The notes beneath the pieces are model-generated. The model searched no databases and had not been told where the DNA came from. It saw only the letters and a list, made by a program, of their open reading frames with translations. A stretch of DNA of 64,000 bases from Clostridium aminobutyricum (lineage in GTDB: Bacteria > Bacillota > Clostridia > Peptostreptococcales > Anaerovoracaceae): positions 62,001 through 126,000 of the forward strand of contig NZ_JAFJZZ010000007.1 of assembly GCF_017255415.1 (NCBI RefSeq), written 5' to 3'. Below are positions 16,743 to 26,500 of the stretch, one piece after another (within the stretch, counting starts at the first letter, position 1; each line of letters begins with the position of its first letter). The position numbers and the translations under genes are program-made.

Positions 16743-19028
16743 TTATTGGTTTAATAGCTGCCTTACCTTTCTAGTTGCTTTTACCATATTGACTAAACTC
16801 GCTGTGGTTTCTTCTATTCCTCGAGTCTTTAAGCCGCAATCCGGATTGATCCATAGCTTTTCTATATCAATCTTCTCCAGCATAACCTGAATGACCTGTA
16901 TCAATTCGTCTTCGCTCGGAATCCTTGGAGAATGAATGTCATATACGCCAGGACCCACTGCCGTCCTAAAATTATTTTCATTCAGTGCGTCAATAATCAG
17001 TAGATTGGAACGTGATGCTTCAAAAGAAATAACATCCGCATCCATTGAGTCGATTTCTTTAATAATCTCCTCAAATTCACTATAACACATATGGGTGTGA
17101 ATTTGGGTTGTTGCTTTTACTCCGCTGTGCACAAGCCGGAATGCAGGTATTGCCCAATCCAAATATTCACTGTGCCAATCTGCTTTTCTTATCGGGAGCT
17201 TTTCTTTTAAGGCTGCCTCATCTATTTGTATGATGCGAATGCCATTGCTTTCAAGATCCTGAACTTCTTCTTTGATTGCCAATGCAATCTGAAAGGCGGC
17301 CTCTCGAAGTGAAATATCTTCTCGCGGAAATGACCAGTTTAAAATGGTCACAGGCCCTGTGAGCATACCCTTTACCGGTTTGTCTGTAAGACTTTGAGCA
17401 AATTTCAAGTATTCGATGGTAATCGGTTCCGTTCTTTTTATATCTCCCCATAAAATCGGAGGCTTGACACAACGAGTTCCATAAGATTGAACCCATCCGT
17501 TTTGTGTGAACAGGCAGCCATCTAAGTTTTCTCCGAAATATTCTACCATATCATTGCGCTCAAACTCACCATGAACGAGAACATCCAATCCTATTTTTTC
17601 TTGTAAGCCGATACACTCTTTTATCTTTTCCTTTATTTTTTCTGTATACTGGCCCGGTGTGAGCTGACCTTTTTTAAACATTGCTCTGTTTGACTTTATT
17701 TCATCAGTCTGAGGGAATGATCCTATGGTGGTTGTAGGAAGTTGAGGAAGCTTGAAGAAGTCTTTTTGAATTCCCGCTCTCTCACGAAATACCGGTAATC
17801 TCGTAAGATCTCTTTCCGATAAACTTTCAATCTTTTGCGTCACTTCAGAATGCATATCTTTTGCTCTTTCTGAAAATAGCGAAACATTATTTCTATATGT
17901 TGAACTGTTTGTATAATCTTCTTCTGCAAAAATTTCTTTTAGCTCAGCCAGCTCTGTCAATTTTTCTTCAGCAAAGGCGAAATAAATCTTCTCCTTTTCT
18001 GATAGATCTTTTTCATTATTAATGGTATACGGAACATGCAGAAGCGAGCAAGAAGTACCGATTACGATGCGGTTCTTTTCTACATAGTGTGAAAGCTCAT
18101 TCAAGATAACTAATGATTTCCTATACTCATTGCGCCATATATTTTTACCGTTTATAATCCCTGCAAAAAGGATCATCTCTTTCGGGAATCCTACTTCTCT
18201 TATTAGGGATAGTGATTTTTTCCCTTCCACAAAATCCAATCCTATTCCATCAAACCCAAGCGCGGCAATTTCACTGTAGCAGTCTCTGACATCTCCAAAA
18301 TAGGTTTGAAGAACCACTTTAAGGTTACCTTTTTCTTTTAACAATTCGGTATAAATGGCATGAAATATCGCTATATCATCCGGTGTCAAGTCTGTCACCA
18401 GAATCGGCTCATCCACCTGAATCCATTCTGTACCCAATTCATTTAGTTTGGTGAAAATATCTCTGTATGCGTCAATCGCCGGATTGATATAATCATTTAA
18501 TGTCTTCCTCCCTTTGTACTCTGCCAATTTAAGAAAAGTAAACGGTCCGATAATTACAGGCTTTGTCTTTACGCCATATTCAAGTGCTTCGCTGTAGTAC
18601 TGAAAAATTTTATCATGGTTCAATTTTATTTGGGTGCTGTCCTCCATGGCCGGAACAATATAGTGATAGTTCGTATTAAACCATTTTTTCATCGGCAATG
18701 CTTTTACATCTCCTTTTTCCCCCTGATATCCCCTTGCCATAGCAAAGTAGGTATCTAGGTTTCCGAGATTCAGCTTTTTATAGCATTCAGGTATTACATT
18801 CAACAGGTTTGCCGTATCGAGCATTCCATCATAAAAAGAAAAATCATTTGAAGGGATAAAATCCAGTCCGCTGTCTTTTATAAGCTTCCATTGTTTCCTC
18901 CTTAATGCCCCGGCATCCTCCAGTAACCTTTCTACCGGCATAGTTCCTTTAAAATAACTCTCTACGCTAAACTTGAGCTCGCGGTGCTTCCCTATACGCG
19001 GGTAACCAATAATTGAATTTTTCATCAT
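16743..19028 (-). CDS. metE: Cobalamin-independent methionine synthase MetE
   Basis: At 761 residues it has the normal length of two-barrel MetE. It transfers a methyl group from 5-methyltetrahydropteroyl-polyglutamate to homocysteine without B12. N-terminal marks are GYPRIGKHRELK and the VDEPIL region; C-terminal marks are TTIGSFPQTDEIK, HGEFERNDMVEYFGE, GPVTILNWSF and IQIDEAALKEKLP. The zinc ligands appear in HTHMCYSEF, in a later Glu region (DVISFEASRSN) and in NPDCGLKTR. AAAGGA precedes ATG 19028. No cobalamin or SAM riboswitch is visible upstream, only a dyad at 19082-19117. It sits within a B12 uptake region and would serve as the B12-sparing route to methionine. Confidence 0.96.
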   Translation of the reverse strand: MMKNSIIGYPRIGKHRELKFSVESYFKGTMPVERLLEDAGALRRKQWKLIKDSGLDFIPSNDFSFYDGMLDTANLLNVIPECYKKLNLGNLDTYFAMARGYQGEKGDVKALPMKKWFNTNYHYIVPAMEDSTQIKLNHDKIFQYYSEALEYGVKTKPVIIGPFTFLKLAEYKGRKTLNDYINPAIDAYRDIFTKLNELGTEWIQVDEPILVTDLTPDDIAIFHAIYTELLKEKGNLKVVLQTYFGDVRDCYSEIAALGFDGIGLDFVEGKKSLSLIREVGFPKEMILFAGIINGKNIWRNEYRKSLVILNELSHYVEKNRIVIGTSCSLLHVPYTINNEKDLSEKEKIYFAFAEEKLTELAELKEIFAEEDYTNSSTYRNNVSLFSERAKDMHSEVTQKIESLSERDLTRLPVFRERAGIQKDFFKLPQLPTTTIGSFPQTDEIKSNRAMFKKGQLTPGQYTEKIKEKIKECIGLQEKIGLDVLVHGEFERNDMVEYFGENLDGCLFTQNGWVQSYGTRCVKPPILWGDIKRTEPITIEYLKFAQSLTDKPVKGMLTGPVTILNWSFPREDISLREAAFQIALAIKEEVQDLESNGIRIIQIDEAALKEKLPIRKADWHSEYLDWAIPAFRLVHSGVKATTQIHTHMCYSEFEEIIKEIDSMDADVISFEASRSNLLIIDALNENNFRTAVGPGVYDIHSPRIPSEDELIQVIQVMLEKIDIEKLWINPDCGLKTRGIEETTASLVNMVKATRKVRQLLNQ

Positions 19029-19081
19029 ATCCTATCCTTTCATTGTTATTATTAAGAATGATTATAGCAAAGGATATATGT

Positions 19082-19117
19082 TATAGCGTAACTCTAAAAT
19101 ACTATTACGCGTTATAG
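19082..19117. promoter_or_regulatory. Dyad upstream of metE (possible operator)
   Basis: TATAGCGTAA (19082-19091) pairs with TTACGC-G-TTATA (19105-19116) across a 13-base AT-rich gap, about 55 nt before the metE start. The arms are nearly perfect with a small bulge. It may bind a methionine- or C1-responsive repressor or activator; no known consensus is matched. Confidence 0.4.
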
Positions 19118-19214
19118 TTAAAAATTATATCTATATTGTAAATATTCCATTATTTCGCCGCGCACAGCTCCATTAAGCATTGTTTGATTCCCTTAGCGGG
19201 CACGAATCCATTTA

Positions 19215-19583
19215 TCAAAAACCCTTCAATACATGTCCAATGTGTAATCCTAGACTAGCTAATAAAATGCACAGGCTACAAGAAGCTAAAACATATAAGA
19301 AAAGTTTTTTATATTCTTTCTTTTGAAATAACGTTATATTTTCCATTTCAAAAGTAGAAAAGGTAGTGAAGCCGCCCAAAAATCCAGTACCGAACAGCAG
19401 TTGGCTTAAATTGCCCGGATGAACACCCAACAACATTCCTATTAAAAAAGAGCCTATTAAATTAATGAATAAGGTTGCGAAAGGGAATTCTATTGGAATC
19501 ACTCTTTTTATAAATGAAGATATAATGAATCGCCCTAATGCTCCGATCGCCCCGCCAAGCATCACCATAAGAACTTCAATCAT
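19215..19583 (-). CDS. crcB: Fluoride channel subunit Fluc/CrcB (second of pair)
   Basis: The 122-residue membrane protein has four helices and the Fluc signatures GGAIGALGRF near the start, FPFATLFINLIGSFLIG in helix 2 and GFLGGFTTFSTFE in helix 3; the latter carries the Phe and TTFS residues that line the fluoride path. It starts inside the end of the first crcB gene (8-nt overlap). Two adjacent homologous genes usually make a heterodimeric dual-topology channel. Both lie under a fluoride riboswitch. Confidence 0.95.
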   Translation of the reverse strand: MIEVLMVMLGGAIGALGRFIISSFIKRVIPIEFPFATLFINLIGSFLIGMLLGVHPGNLSQLLFGTGFLGGFTTFSTFEMENITLFQKKEYKKLFLYVLASCSLCILLASLGLHIGHVLKGF

Positions 19584-19968
19584 TTCCTTCTATCTCCCTT
19601 CCAGCTATCAGTTTGTTGCTGACATATACCCCTACAGCCGCCGATAAAAATCCACCTATTAAACTAGATAGAATATAGGCTGATGCTATGAAGTAATGAC
19701 CACCCAAAAGCAAATCACAAGCTTGGATGCTAAAAGCTGAAAAGGTAGTAAAGGAGCCAATTAATCCGGTTCCAAGGCCGGTAATCAATGCATGTGACAA
19801 TTTTGAAAATGTCGATAAATATGTTACAACTATCGCCAACAGGAAACATCCTATGACGTTAATAAACAAGGTGTTATACGGAAAAATTCCCGTTTCAAAT
19901 GTTATGCTTATCCCATATCGGGCAGCAGCACCAAGGGCTCCAAATATAGCAATGTATACATAGTGCAT
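19576..19968 (-). CDS. crcB: Fluoride channel subunit Fluc/CrcB (first of pair)
   Basis: The start is taken at ATG 19968 (MHYVYIAIFGALGAAARYG) because TAGGAG lies nine bases upstream. The longer reading would run through the riboswitch terminator. The 130-residue product has the Fluc marks GALGAAARYG, FPYNTLFINVIGCFLLA and GLIGSFTTFSAFS in four membrane helices. It exports toxic fluoride passively across the membrane, together with its overlapping partner. Confidence 0.95.
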   Translation of the reverse strand: MHYVYIAIFGALGAAARYGISITFETGIFPYNTLFINVIGCFLLAIVVTYLSTFSKLSHALITGLGTGLIGSFTTFSAFSIQACDLLLGGHYFIASAYILSSLIGGFLSAAVGVYVSNKLIAGREIEGND

Positions 19969-19999
19969 TTTTATTCTCCTAAGTAAAGTGATATCATAC

Positions 20000-20078
20000 A
20001 AAAAACTCCTACATAGCGGAAAAACCACTTGTAGGAGTCATTAGCTAAAAGCGTTTAAAGGCGAACTCCATCGCCGTT
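20000..20078 (-). promoter_or_regulatory. Fluoride (crcB-motif) riboswitch with overlapping terminator
   Basis: On the minus strand GGCGATGGAGTTCGCC (about 20059-20074) is followed by TAATGACTCCTAC (20031-20043), which matches the conserved fluoride aptamer parts. The ACTCCTAC strand of the aptamer (20031-20038) can instead pair with GTAGGAGT (20005-20012), giving a terminator followed by TTTTT. Fluoride binding should hold the aptamer and allow crcB expression. Confidence 0.95.
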
Positions 20079-20098
20079 CATATATAAATCTATACCTT

Positions 20099-20127
20099 AT
20101 ATTATCACCAACAGAAAATAGATTCAA
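20099..20127 (-). promoter_or_regulatory. Promoter of the fluoride-riboswitch/crcB operon
   Basis: -35 TTGAAT (20122-20127), 17-bp spacer, -10 TAATAT (20099-20104) with an extended TGA, about 25 nt before the aptamer. Confidence 0.6.
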
Positions 20128-20143
20128 CTGTTTTTATAAATAT

Positions 20144-20233
20144 CTATTCTTTCAGATTTACGCCTGCTATTGCTCCCGTATATATACCTAATATTAACAC
20201 TAACATACCTATTATCATCCAACACGTTTCCAC
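20144..20233 (-). CDS. 29-residue single-pass membrane protein (new small ORF)
   Basis: A GTG at 20231-20233 preceded by GGGAGGTG opens a frame of 29 codons ending in TAG at 20144-20146. The product begins VETCWMIIGMLVLILGIYTG, continues AIAGVNLKE, and is almost entirely one hydrophobic helix with a charged tail. A promoter (20324-20352) and a perfect 18-bp palindrome at the expected transcription start lie upstream, which argues that it is a regulated real gene. Small helices of this kind often act as subunits or regulators of transporters. Family unknown; metal-linked function is a guess from the operator. Confidence 0.6.
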   Translation of the reverse strand: METCWMIIGMLVLILGIYTGAIAGVNLKE

Positions 20234-20296
20234 CGATTTCCACCTCCCATTTCAGTATTCTGCCTATATTTACTTATTGCTTGTACATTTTTATAT

Positions 20297-20314
20297 AGTT
20301 AGCTATAGCTAACT
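20297..20314. promoter_or_regulatory. Perfect 18-bp palindromic operator
   Basis: AGTTAGCTATAGCTAACT is perfectly self-complementary. It starts about 10 nt downstream of the -10 box of the small-ORF promoter and so covers the transcription start. The TTAGC...GCTAA core resembles DtxR/IdeR/MntR-type metal-repressor sites (inference from consensus). Confidence 0.65.
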
Positions 20315-20323
20315 TATGAGAAG

Positions 20324-20352
20324 AATTTATCATACTTGCAGGAATTTGTCAA
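20324..20352 (-). promoter_or_regulatory. Promoter of the 29-residue ORF
   Basis: -35 TTGACA (20347-20352), 17-bp spacer, -10 TAAATT (20324-20329), directly followed by the palindromic operator. Confidence 0.65.
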
Positions 20353-20431
20353 TTATAAAAAAATTTTTCATTATTTACATATTGCAATTTATATATCTTT
20401 GCTCTGATCACGTATACGCTGGACATGATAT

Positions 20432-20469
20432 AAAAAAGAGGTTGCAGCAAAATGCCGCAACCCCTTTTT
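20432..20469 (-). terminator. Bidirectional terminator after the 3233-residue SLH protein gene
   Basis: GGTTGC (20440-20445) and GCAACC (20457-20462) with an inner GC/GC step form a hairpin flanked by A6 on one side and T5 on the other. The sequence around it, including TTTCTGTA and GACGTA, resembles the expression platforms of riboswitches 2 and 4, but no aptamer is attached. Confidence 0.75.
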
Positions 20470-20560
20470 CTGTACAGTGAGACGTAGGTGAGATGCACCC
20501 ATCGCTAACCACAGCTTCGCTATTGTCCTATTCAACCTCTTGGTTCAGTGTATTGTAAGA

Positions 20561-23500
20561 TTATCGCTTCAGATAGTTTACAATCATCGTTGCAGTTTCT
20601 GCCCTTGTGGCACTGCTTCCCGGGTTGAAATTGTATGTTCCCTGGCTGTTTTGAACGCCGTTTATTATGCCTGCTGCCTTCATACCTTTTACAGCTTCCA
20701 CCGCATAAGAAGCAATGGTTGAGCTGTCCGAAAATGTAGTTTCATAATCTCCTGTGTTCAAGCTAATCCGATCTACATTTGCAGCATATCTTGTTATCAT
20801 CACCGCCATATCCTGTCTTGTAATAGTTGTATTTGGATCAAACTTCCCATTGGCGCCCTGTGCGATGCCTGCTTTTTTCGCCCACAGCGCTGATGCGGAA
20901 TACCAATCTGTTGCTTTTACATCATCAAATGCCGTATCCGTATATTGACTCAAATCTTCACCATTGATATTGGCAAGTATTTGTACAAATTGTGCCCTTG
21001 TTATCGTGGCGTTTGGTGCAAAGGTCGACTCGGTCATTCCTTTTACCACTTCTCTTGCGCCAAGGTATGTAATATTGGTATCTGCCCAATGATTTTTTGT
21101 ATCATCAAAGTTCATATCATTATAGGCGATCACATAGGTCGAGCACTGGTCTGCCGGCATTTTAAATAGGTTTCCGTCATTCTCCATTTTACCTTTGATA
21201 ACAGGTTTCAGGGTTCCGTCCTTGGTTAGCACGTACGCAACAATTGCCTCTCTTTTTTGGTCTTCCGTTCTTTCATAAGGTATCCTTAGCATTACGTTTC
21301 CCTCTAATTGTGAGATTTGTTTTGTTCCTGCACTTATCGTGATTTCGAAGACTTTTCCCTTCTGTATCGTTGACTTTGCTTTCTCTGAAAGAGCGGTATT
21401 CCCTGCTATCAAATCATCGGCTTCTGTCTTTATAACAGTCAGCTTCAAATCACCTGCTTCCTGTTTGAGAAGAAACGCAAATGCTTGTCTATCAAAGGTA
21501 ATGTCACCGATAGGTGTCGTTAATGTAACGGCATCCACCTTATCATTCAGTTCTTTAGCCGCTTCTTTCGCAATAGTCGTTTCAACACGCTTAGCCGTCG
21601 AATCTGCTTTCACCTCAATCACTACTTCTTTTTTTACGGTATCTCCCTGTTTTTCAGCAGCTTCAGCCTTCTTTAAAACATCTGTGATGGCAGTATTGAT
21701 ATCTTTAGAGCCTATGGATGCACTGGCCTGTCCGCTCTTATCTACTTTTACTTCCACTTTTACCGTACTCGTCACTGTTTTGGTGGTATCTAAGGCAGGT
21801 TTTTCCACTACCTCTTCTTCTTTAACCCAACCTTTTGTTCCTGAGACCTTTGTCCAATCTTCTGTATAGAACCAAACAATTTTTTCACTGCCGTTTAATT
21901 TCCAATCAGCCGCACTTACGTCAATTAGATAATTATCTACTGTCACCATCCATCCGGAATTTTTACCCAGATCGAACTCAGCCAGTCCGTCTATACTCGA
22001 AATATATTTGCCCCCTGCTTTAATGGTATAGGTTGTTCCATTAAGAGCTAATACGGCCTTTAGCGCGTCCATAACGGTGGTAACTCCCGGATTAATAACG
22101 TAGCTATTACTGGTCCACGTCTTACCGTTTGCTCCTTTAATCGTCAATACAACCGACTGTTCTTTTTCCGGTACAGGATCTGCCTGCTCCGCTTTAACAT
22201 TTACAACAAAAATAGCCGACGTATTGATTCGCTTAATAAAATTATGATTATCATCATAATAATCTTCGTAATAGGCTACTTTAACACTTAAAGCGCCTGC
22301 TGTACTGCTGTCAAAACCATTAATGGAGCAGTTATTAATATCAATTTCTTTTAAGCTACCTTTTCCGTCTGATATATATTTCGCCTTAACAACCATACCG
22401 GCCGTGTCCAGGCTTTCTCCTACTTTATATACAGTCTTATTTGGCAGCTTTGTGATCACTAAATCCGATATATAGTTGTTTAATTCAACTTCTGAATTAT
22501 TTGGAAAATCAGTTCCCGTAACATGAATCATATAAATGATCGGTTCTTTTTCTCCATTCTGAACAATAATTCGAACTTTATCTGCTACTGCCAGTGGTTC
22601 TGAGTATGTACCTGAAGCAACCCGTTTGTTGTTAATAAACAGGTTATCCGTACTTGTACCGGTTGCTTTAACGTTCAAACTTTTTGCATTCGCAGCATCC
22701 ACTACATACTGATATTGACCGCTTTGTAACGAAATTGTTTGACCATTTATGATGATCTCTTTTAAGTCCTCCGTTTTCCCTACTGCATTTTCTTTACTCT
22801 GGGCTTTAAGAATACCTGCGATTTCAGAAGAAGTCTCTCCCATTACGCCGTTATCCTGGAGCACTGCCGTATAAATCTTAACGTATTTGGCACTGTTGAT
22901 TTTCACGGGATTCCCGTTTTCATCAACTGCCCAAGCTAAGTCCATACCGTCGCCGTTATAGGTTCCAATACTTCCTTTGTATGGATTTACCGCAATGTTA
23001 TTACTTCCGGTAGCATGCGAATCCGCATATCCGAAGGAAGGGGTTCCATCTACACTAATCTTATTACCGGCAAAAGAAAGAGAAGTGTTTGAATAGTTCG
23101 GATTTGCACCAATACCCGTATTATACACATCATATGTTTTCGGATTCGGATAGTATGGCTGCTGGTGCGTATTATTTTTATATACAACTCCGGATTTTCC
23201 ATCTGAAGTAGACCATGCCACATCGGCAGCTTTTGTAAAAGAGGTATCCGGATTGGTGTAGGTTACGGTCAGATTTCTCTTTGTATCGGCATTATAATAT
23301 TCGCTTCCTGCCAATTCATACCACGTCTTCCCATCTTGAGAGACCATAACGGCTGCCGGTTCACTATTGCCATTTCCTGAGTTGCCATAAACAATAAAGT
23401 CTATACCATAGGCATTGGTTTCATCATTTGTTATAGGGGTATCAAACCCATATACAATATATCCGCCATAAGCTCCCAGTGAGACAACCTTTTCTGAAAG

Positions 23501-26500
23501 TGGATTTTCTAAGGTCACTTCCGGATTCGGATAGGCATTGTAAAGCATTTCCTCTTTATTTATGAACTGACCCGGAGCGGGCATAAAGGTCACGACTGCC
23601 GTTGGTTTCACTATGGAAACAGGGTCTTCTTTGTATAGCTCTAATTCCTCCACATCTTGATAGTAAGCCCGAATGATGAGTTTTTGATTTCGAATCAGGA
23701 CCCCATAGCCAGGATCCATTGCAACAGTCTCATCCAATATTAATTTTTTAACTTTCTTCTTTACATCGTAAGCATATACATCGCCTGTATTGTCCACTAG
23801 ATAAAGAATTCCATTGTATTCAGCCTGTGAACGGATATTTTCCAATCCAATATTCTGCAACACCTGTACCGTTGCATTTCCCTCAGAATTAAAGCTTATC
23901 TTGCGATATTTTGTCCCATTATTCTGATTTTCGACATTGAAAAATGCTTTTTCATTGGTATCATAGGTAAATGGCAGTGTACTCGTTAACCACGGAGTAT
24001 CCCCCGCATAGGACTGCGGACACTTAATATCATATCTGTTTTCCCATTTACTGTGATGGCTCGCATCTTTTATTTCGCTGTCACTGAGCAAGAAATATTG
24101 ATGTTTTACTTCACCCGGTCTGTCCGGTGTTGAATCTGCCCAAGTGGAATCTACATGATACCACCTTCCTGCAATCTTCACTACATTCCACGAATGATCA
24201 TTGCCGCTTACATAATAACTTGGTACCCCTGCTTTTTCCAGCAATAAATTCATCGCCAGTGAATAGCCTTGGCAAACCGCATCCCCATCCACCATAGCAC
24301 CGTAAGCCGTATAAGCGGTCAAGGTATCAGCCGAACCGGTGTGGGAGCTCTGTTGATTATATTGACAATGATCTACAAGCCAGTCATGAAGAGCTAAAAG
24401 CTTTTCCACATCCGTCATTCCAGGAAGAATGCAGTTTTCTACAGCCGAAGTTACTACGTCGTTAAAGTCCGTTTTAGCCGTCGTTAACGCAGCAGCCTCT
24501 TTAAACTGTCCAATGATCGAAGGATATAGTGTAGCTGTTTTCCCTTCTATATCAATGCTATATTCGGTTCTTACATAGAATAATTCAGGGTGTTCAAATA
24601 AAACATTTAAATATAGATTGATTATATTTTTTTGGATTTCACTCCCCGTTCCTGTATAAGGAATGCTTATGGTGATACTTGACGCAGTACCTCCTTTATA
24701 GGCCGTCAAACTTTGATAAATAGCATTATAAGCATCCTGCTCAGCGGCTATTCTTTCCTCTATCGTCAACTGTGCATTTGTTTTTATCGCATCAAGCTCC
24801 GTCTTTGCCTCTAAAAGGGCCTTGTTTACCAGAACTACTGTGCCTGCATCCTGAATAACAGCAGTGCCTCTATTGATTGCTTCCTCTAGTTCTGTTTGCT
24901 GTGCTGCACGATACTCGGATATATTTTTATACGTATTAAGTTCTTGGATAGCAGCGGTTTTGGCTGCCTGTAGCTGCTCTCCTGTCCCAACTACAATCGT
25001 TGAAAAAGGCAGGATTATTTTTGTTGATTCGTTTCCGATGGCCGTCAGGGAATAAGTGCCTTTCGGTAGACTTAATGTGGCACTCCCATTTGCATCGGTA
25101 ACTGCATTTTCAATAGGGATAACTTGTCCGTCTCCATTGACAAGCGCCAGCTGTATCCCTGTAAGGTTTATTTTATTCTGATTGATCTCATTGGCATCCT
25201 TCATTCCATAGACAGCAAAGCAAAAACCTTTTAAGGATACCGTAAACGGAACAATCGACGTTGCTTCAATCCTGCTGCCCTCTTCAAACCAAGCATAATA
25301 ATCGGAATACCCAATCGCATCTTGATAGATAAAGAAGTCTACTACATCATTGTCTTTTACCTGTGCTTGATTGATGGTATAACCGGTATATCCTTGATAG
25401 GTTTCATTGTACACACCATCATTTGGAGCCTTTCCATTAACGGCAAACCCATTGTTAGAAGTTTCCACTCCAAATAGTATTGAAATATTGCCATTCGAGC
25501 CTACCTGCAAGAAGTCGCTCCGCGTATCTTTTGTAAATTCTTTGCCAAAGATAAGTTCATGTGCTTTTACTAAAGCATCTAAAGTAGATACATGGTTTTC
25601 CACGGTATCCGGATATCCGTAGTCCTCCGCTAACCTATAGTCTACGTTCACATCCTGAGGAGCAACGACGAAAGTGCCTTCCACTTGTGCCTTAATCGTC
25701 ACGTTTGCTTCTACATCAGGTATGTCCGGATTTGGATTTTCCGCGCCTCCATTTCCCTTTACAATGACCGTTGCCGTTACAATCTGATTCACTAACTTTT
25801 TAAAGTTTTCATCGTTCGGATACTTTTCCGCATATTTTGCAAATCGGATACTTTGTAAATTACTTGTTATGGTTACTTCTGTATCGTCTTTAGGCGTTGA
25901 TGCTAGTACCAAATTTTCATGTTGGATGATTGTTGGTTTACTTGAATGATATAAATTATAGGATTCATCGTACCCTTCTTTTGGTAGATCATACGGTTGA
26001 ATCCCTGTATCTGTACGGTTATTGTAATTATATATCCAAACCAGTTCATTCTGATCGTTTAGGTAACACTCCTGAAACGCACGCAAGCTTTTCGTTACAT
26101 GATCCGCACTCATTCCGTTCAGAATGCCCGTCGCATAATTTGCTTTCACCATTTCCATCAACGCTATTTCTTTGTCGATTTCATCTTGTAGAATAGGCTG
26201 AACGGTTAAAGTGAAATCTTTCGTTACGATGGTATCGGTATTTTTTCGCTGCATGCATACAGTAAGGATCACTGTTTTAGCCGTCTCCCCCGGAAGCGGT
26301 CTGTAAACCACTGCGCGATACCCATTAATCTTAATGGTACTCGGATCACTGCTTGATACAGTGAAGTTATAATTACTATAGTTTTCAATGCCCGTATTCT
26401 TTGGAGTCAGTAACTGAATGTCATCCGTGATTTTATCAGGTTCTATTATTTTACCGCTCGAAGATACTTTTAACTTATTAATGGTGTAATTGGCATCTAA

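Noticed and set aside
17251-17496. Open frame inside metE on the same strand
   Set aside because: Out-of-frame shadow of a long conserved gene without its own ribosome site.
19029-19214. Cobalamin or SAM riboswitch upstream of metE
   Set aside because: No B12 box, GCCACTG or SAM-I core is present; only an AT-rich dyad.
20129-20143. Extended N-termini for crcB (to 20028), the 3233-residue protein (to 30355), mraZ (to 63855), ftsZ (to 48339), rubrerythrin (to 32590) and ftsQ (to 51156)
   Set aside because: Each extension runs into a terminator, promoter or neighbouring gene, and a good ribosome site precedes the internal start used here.
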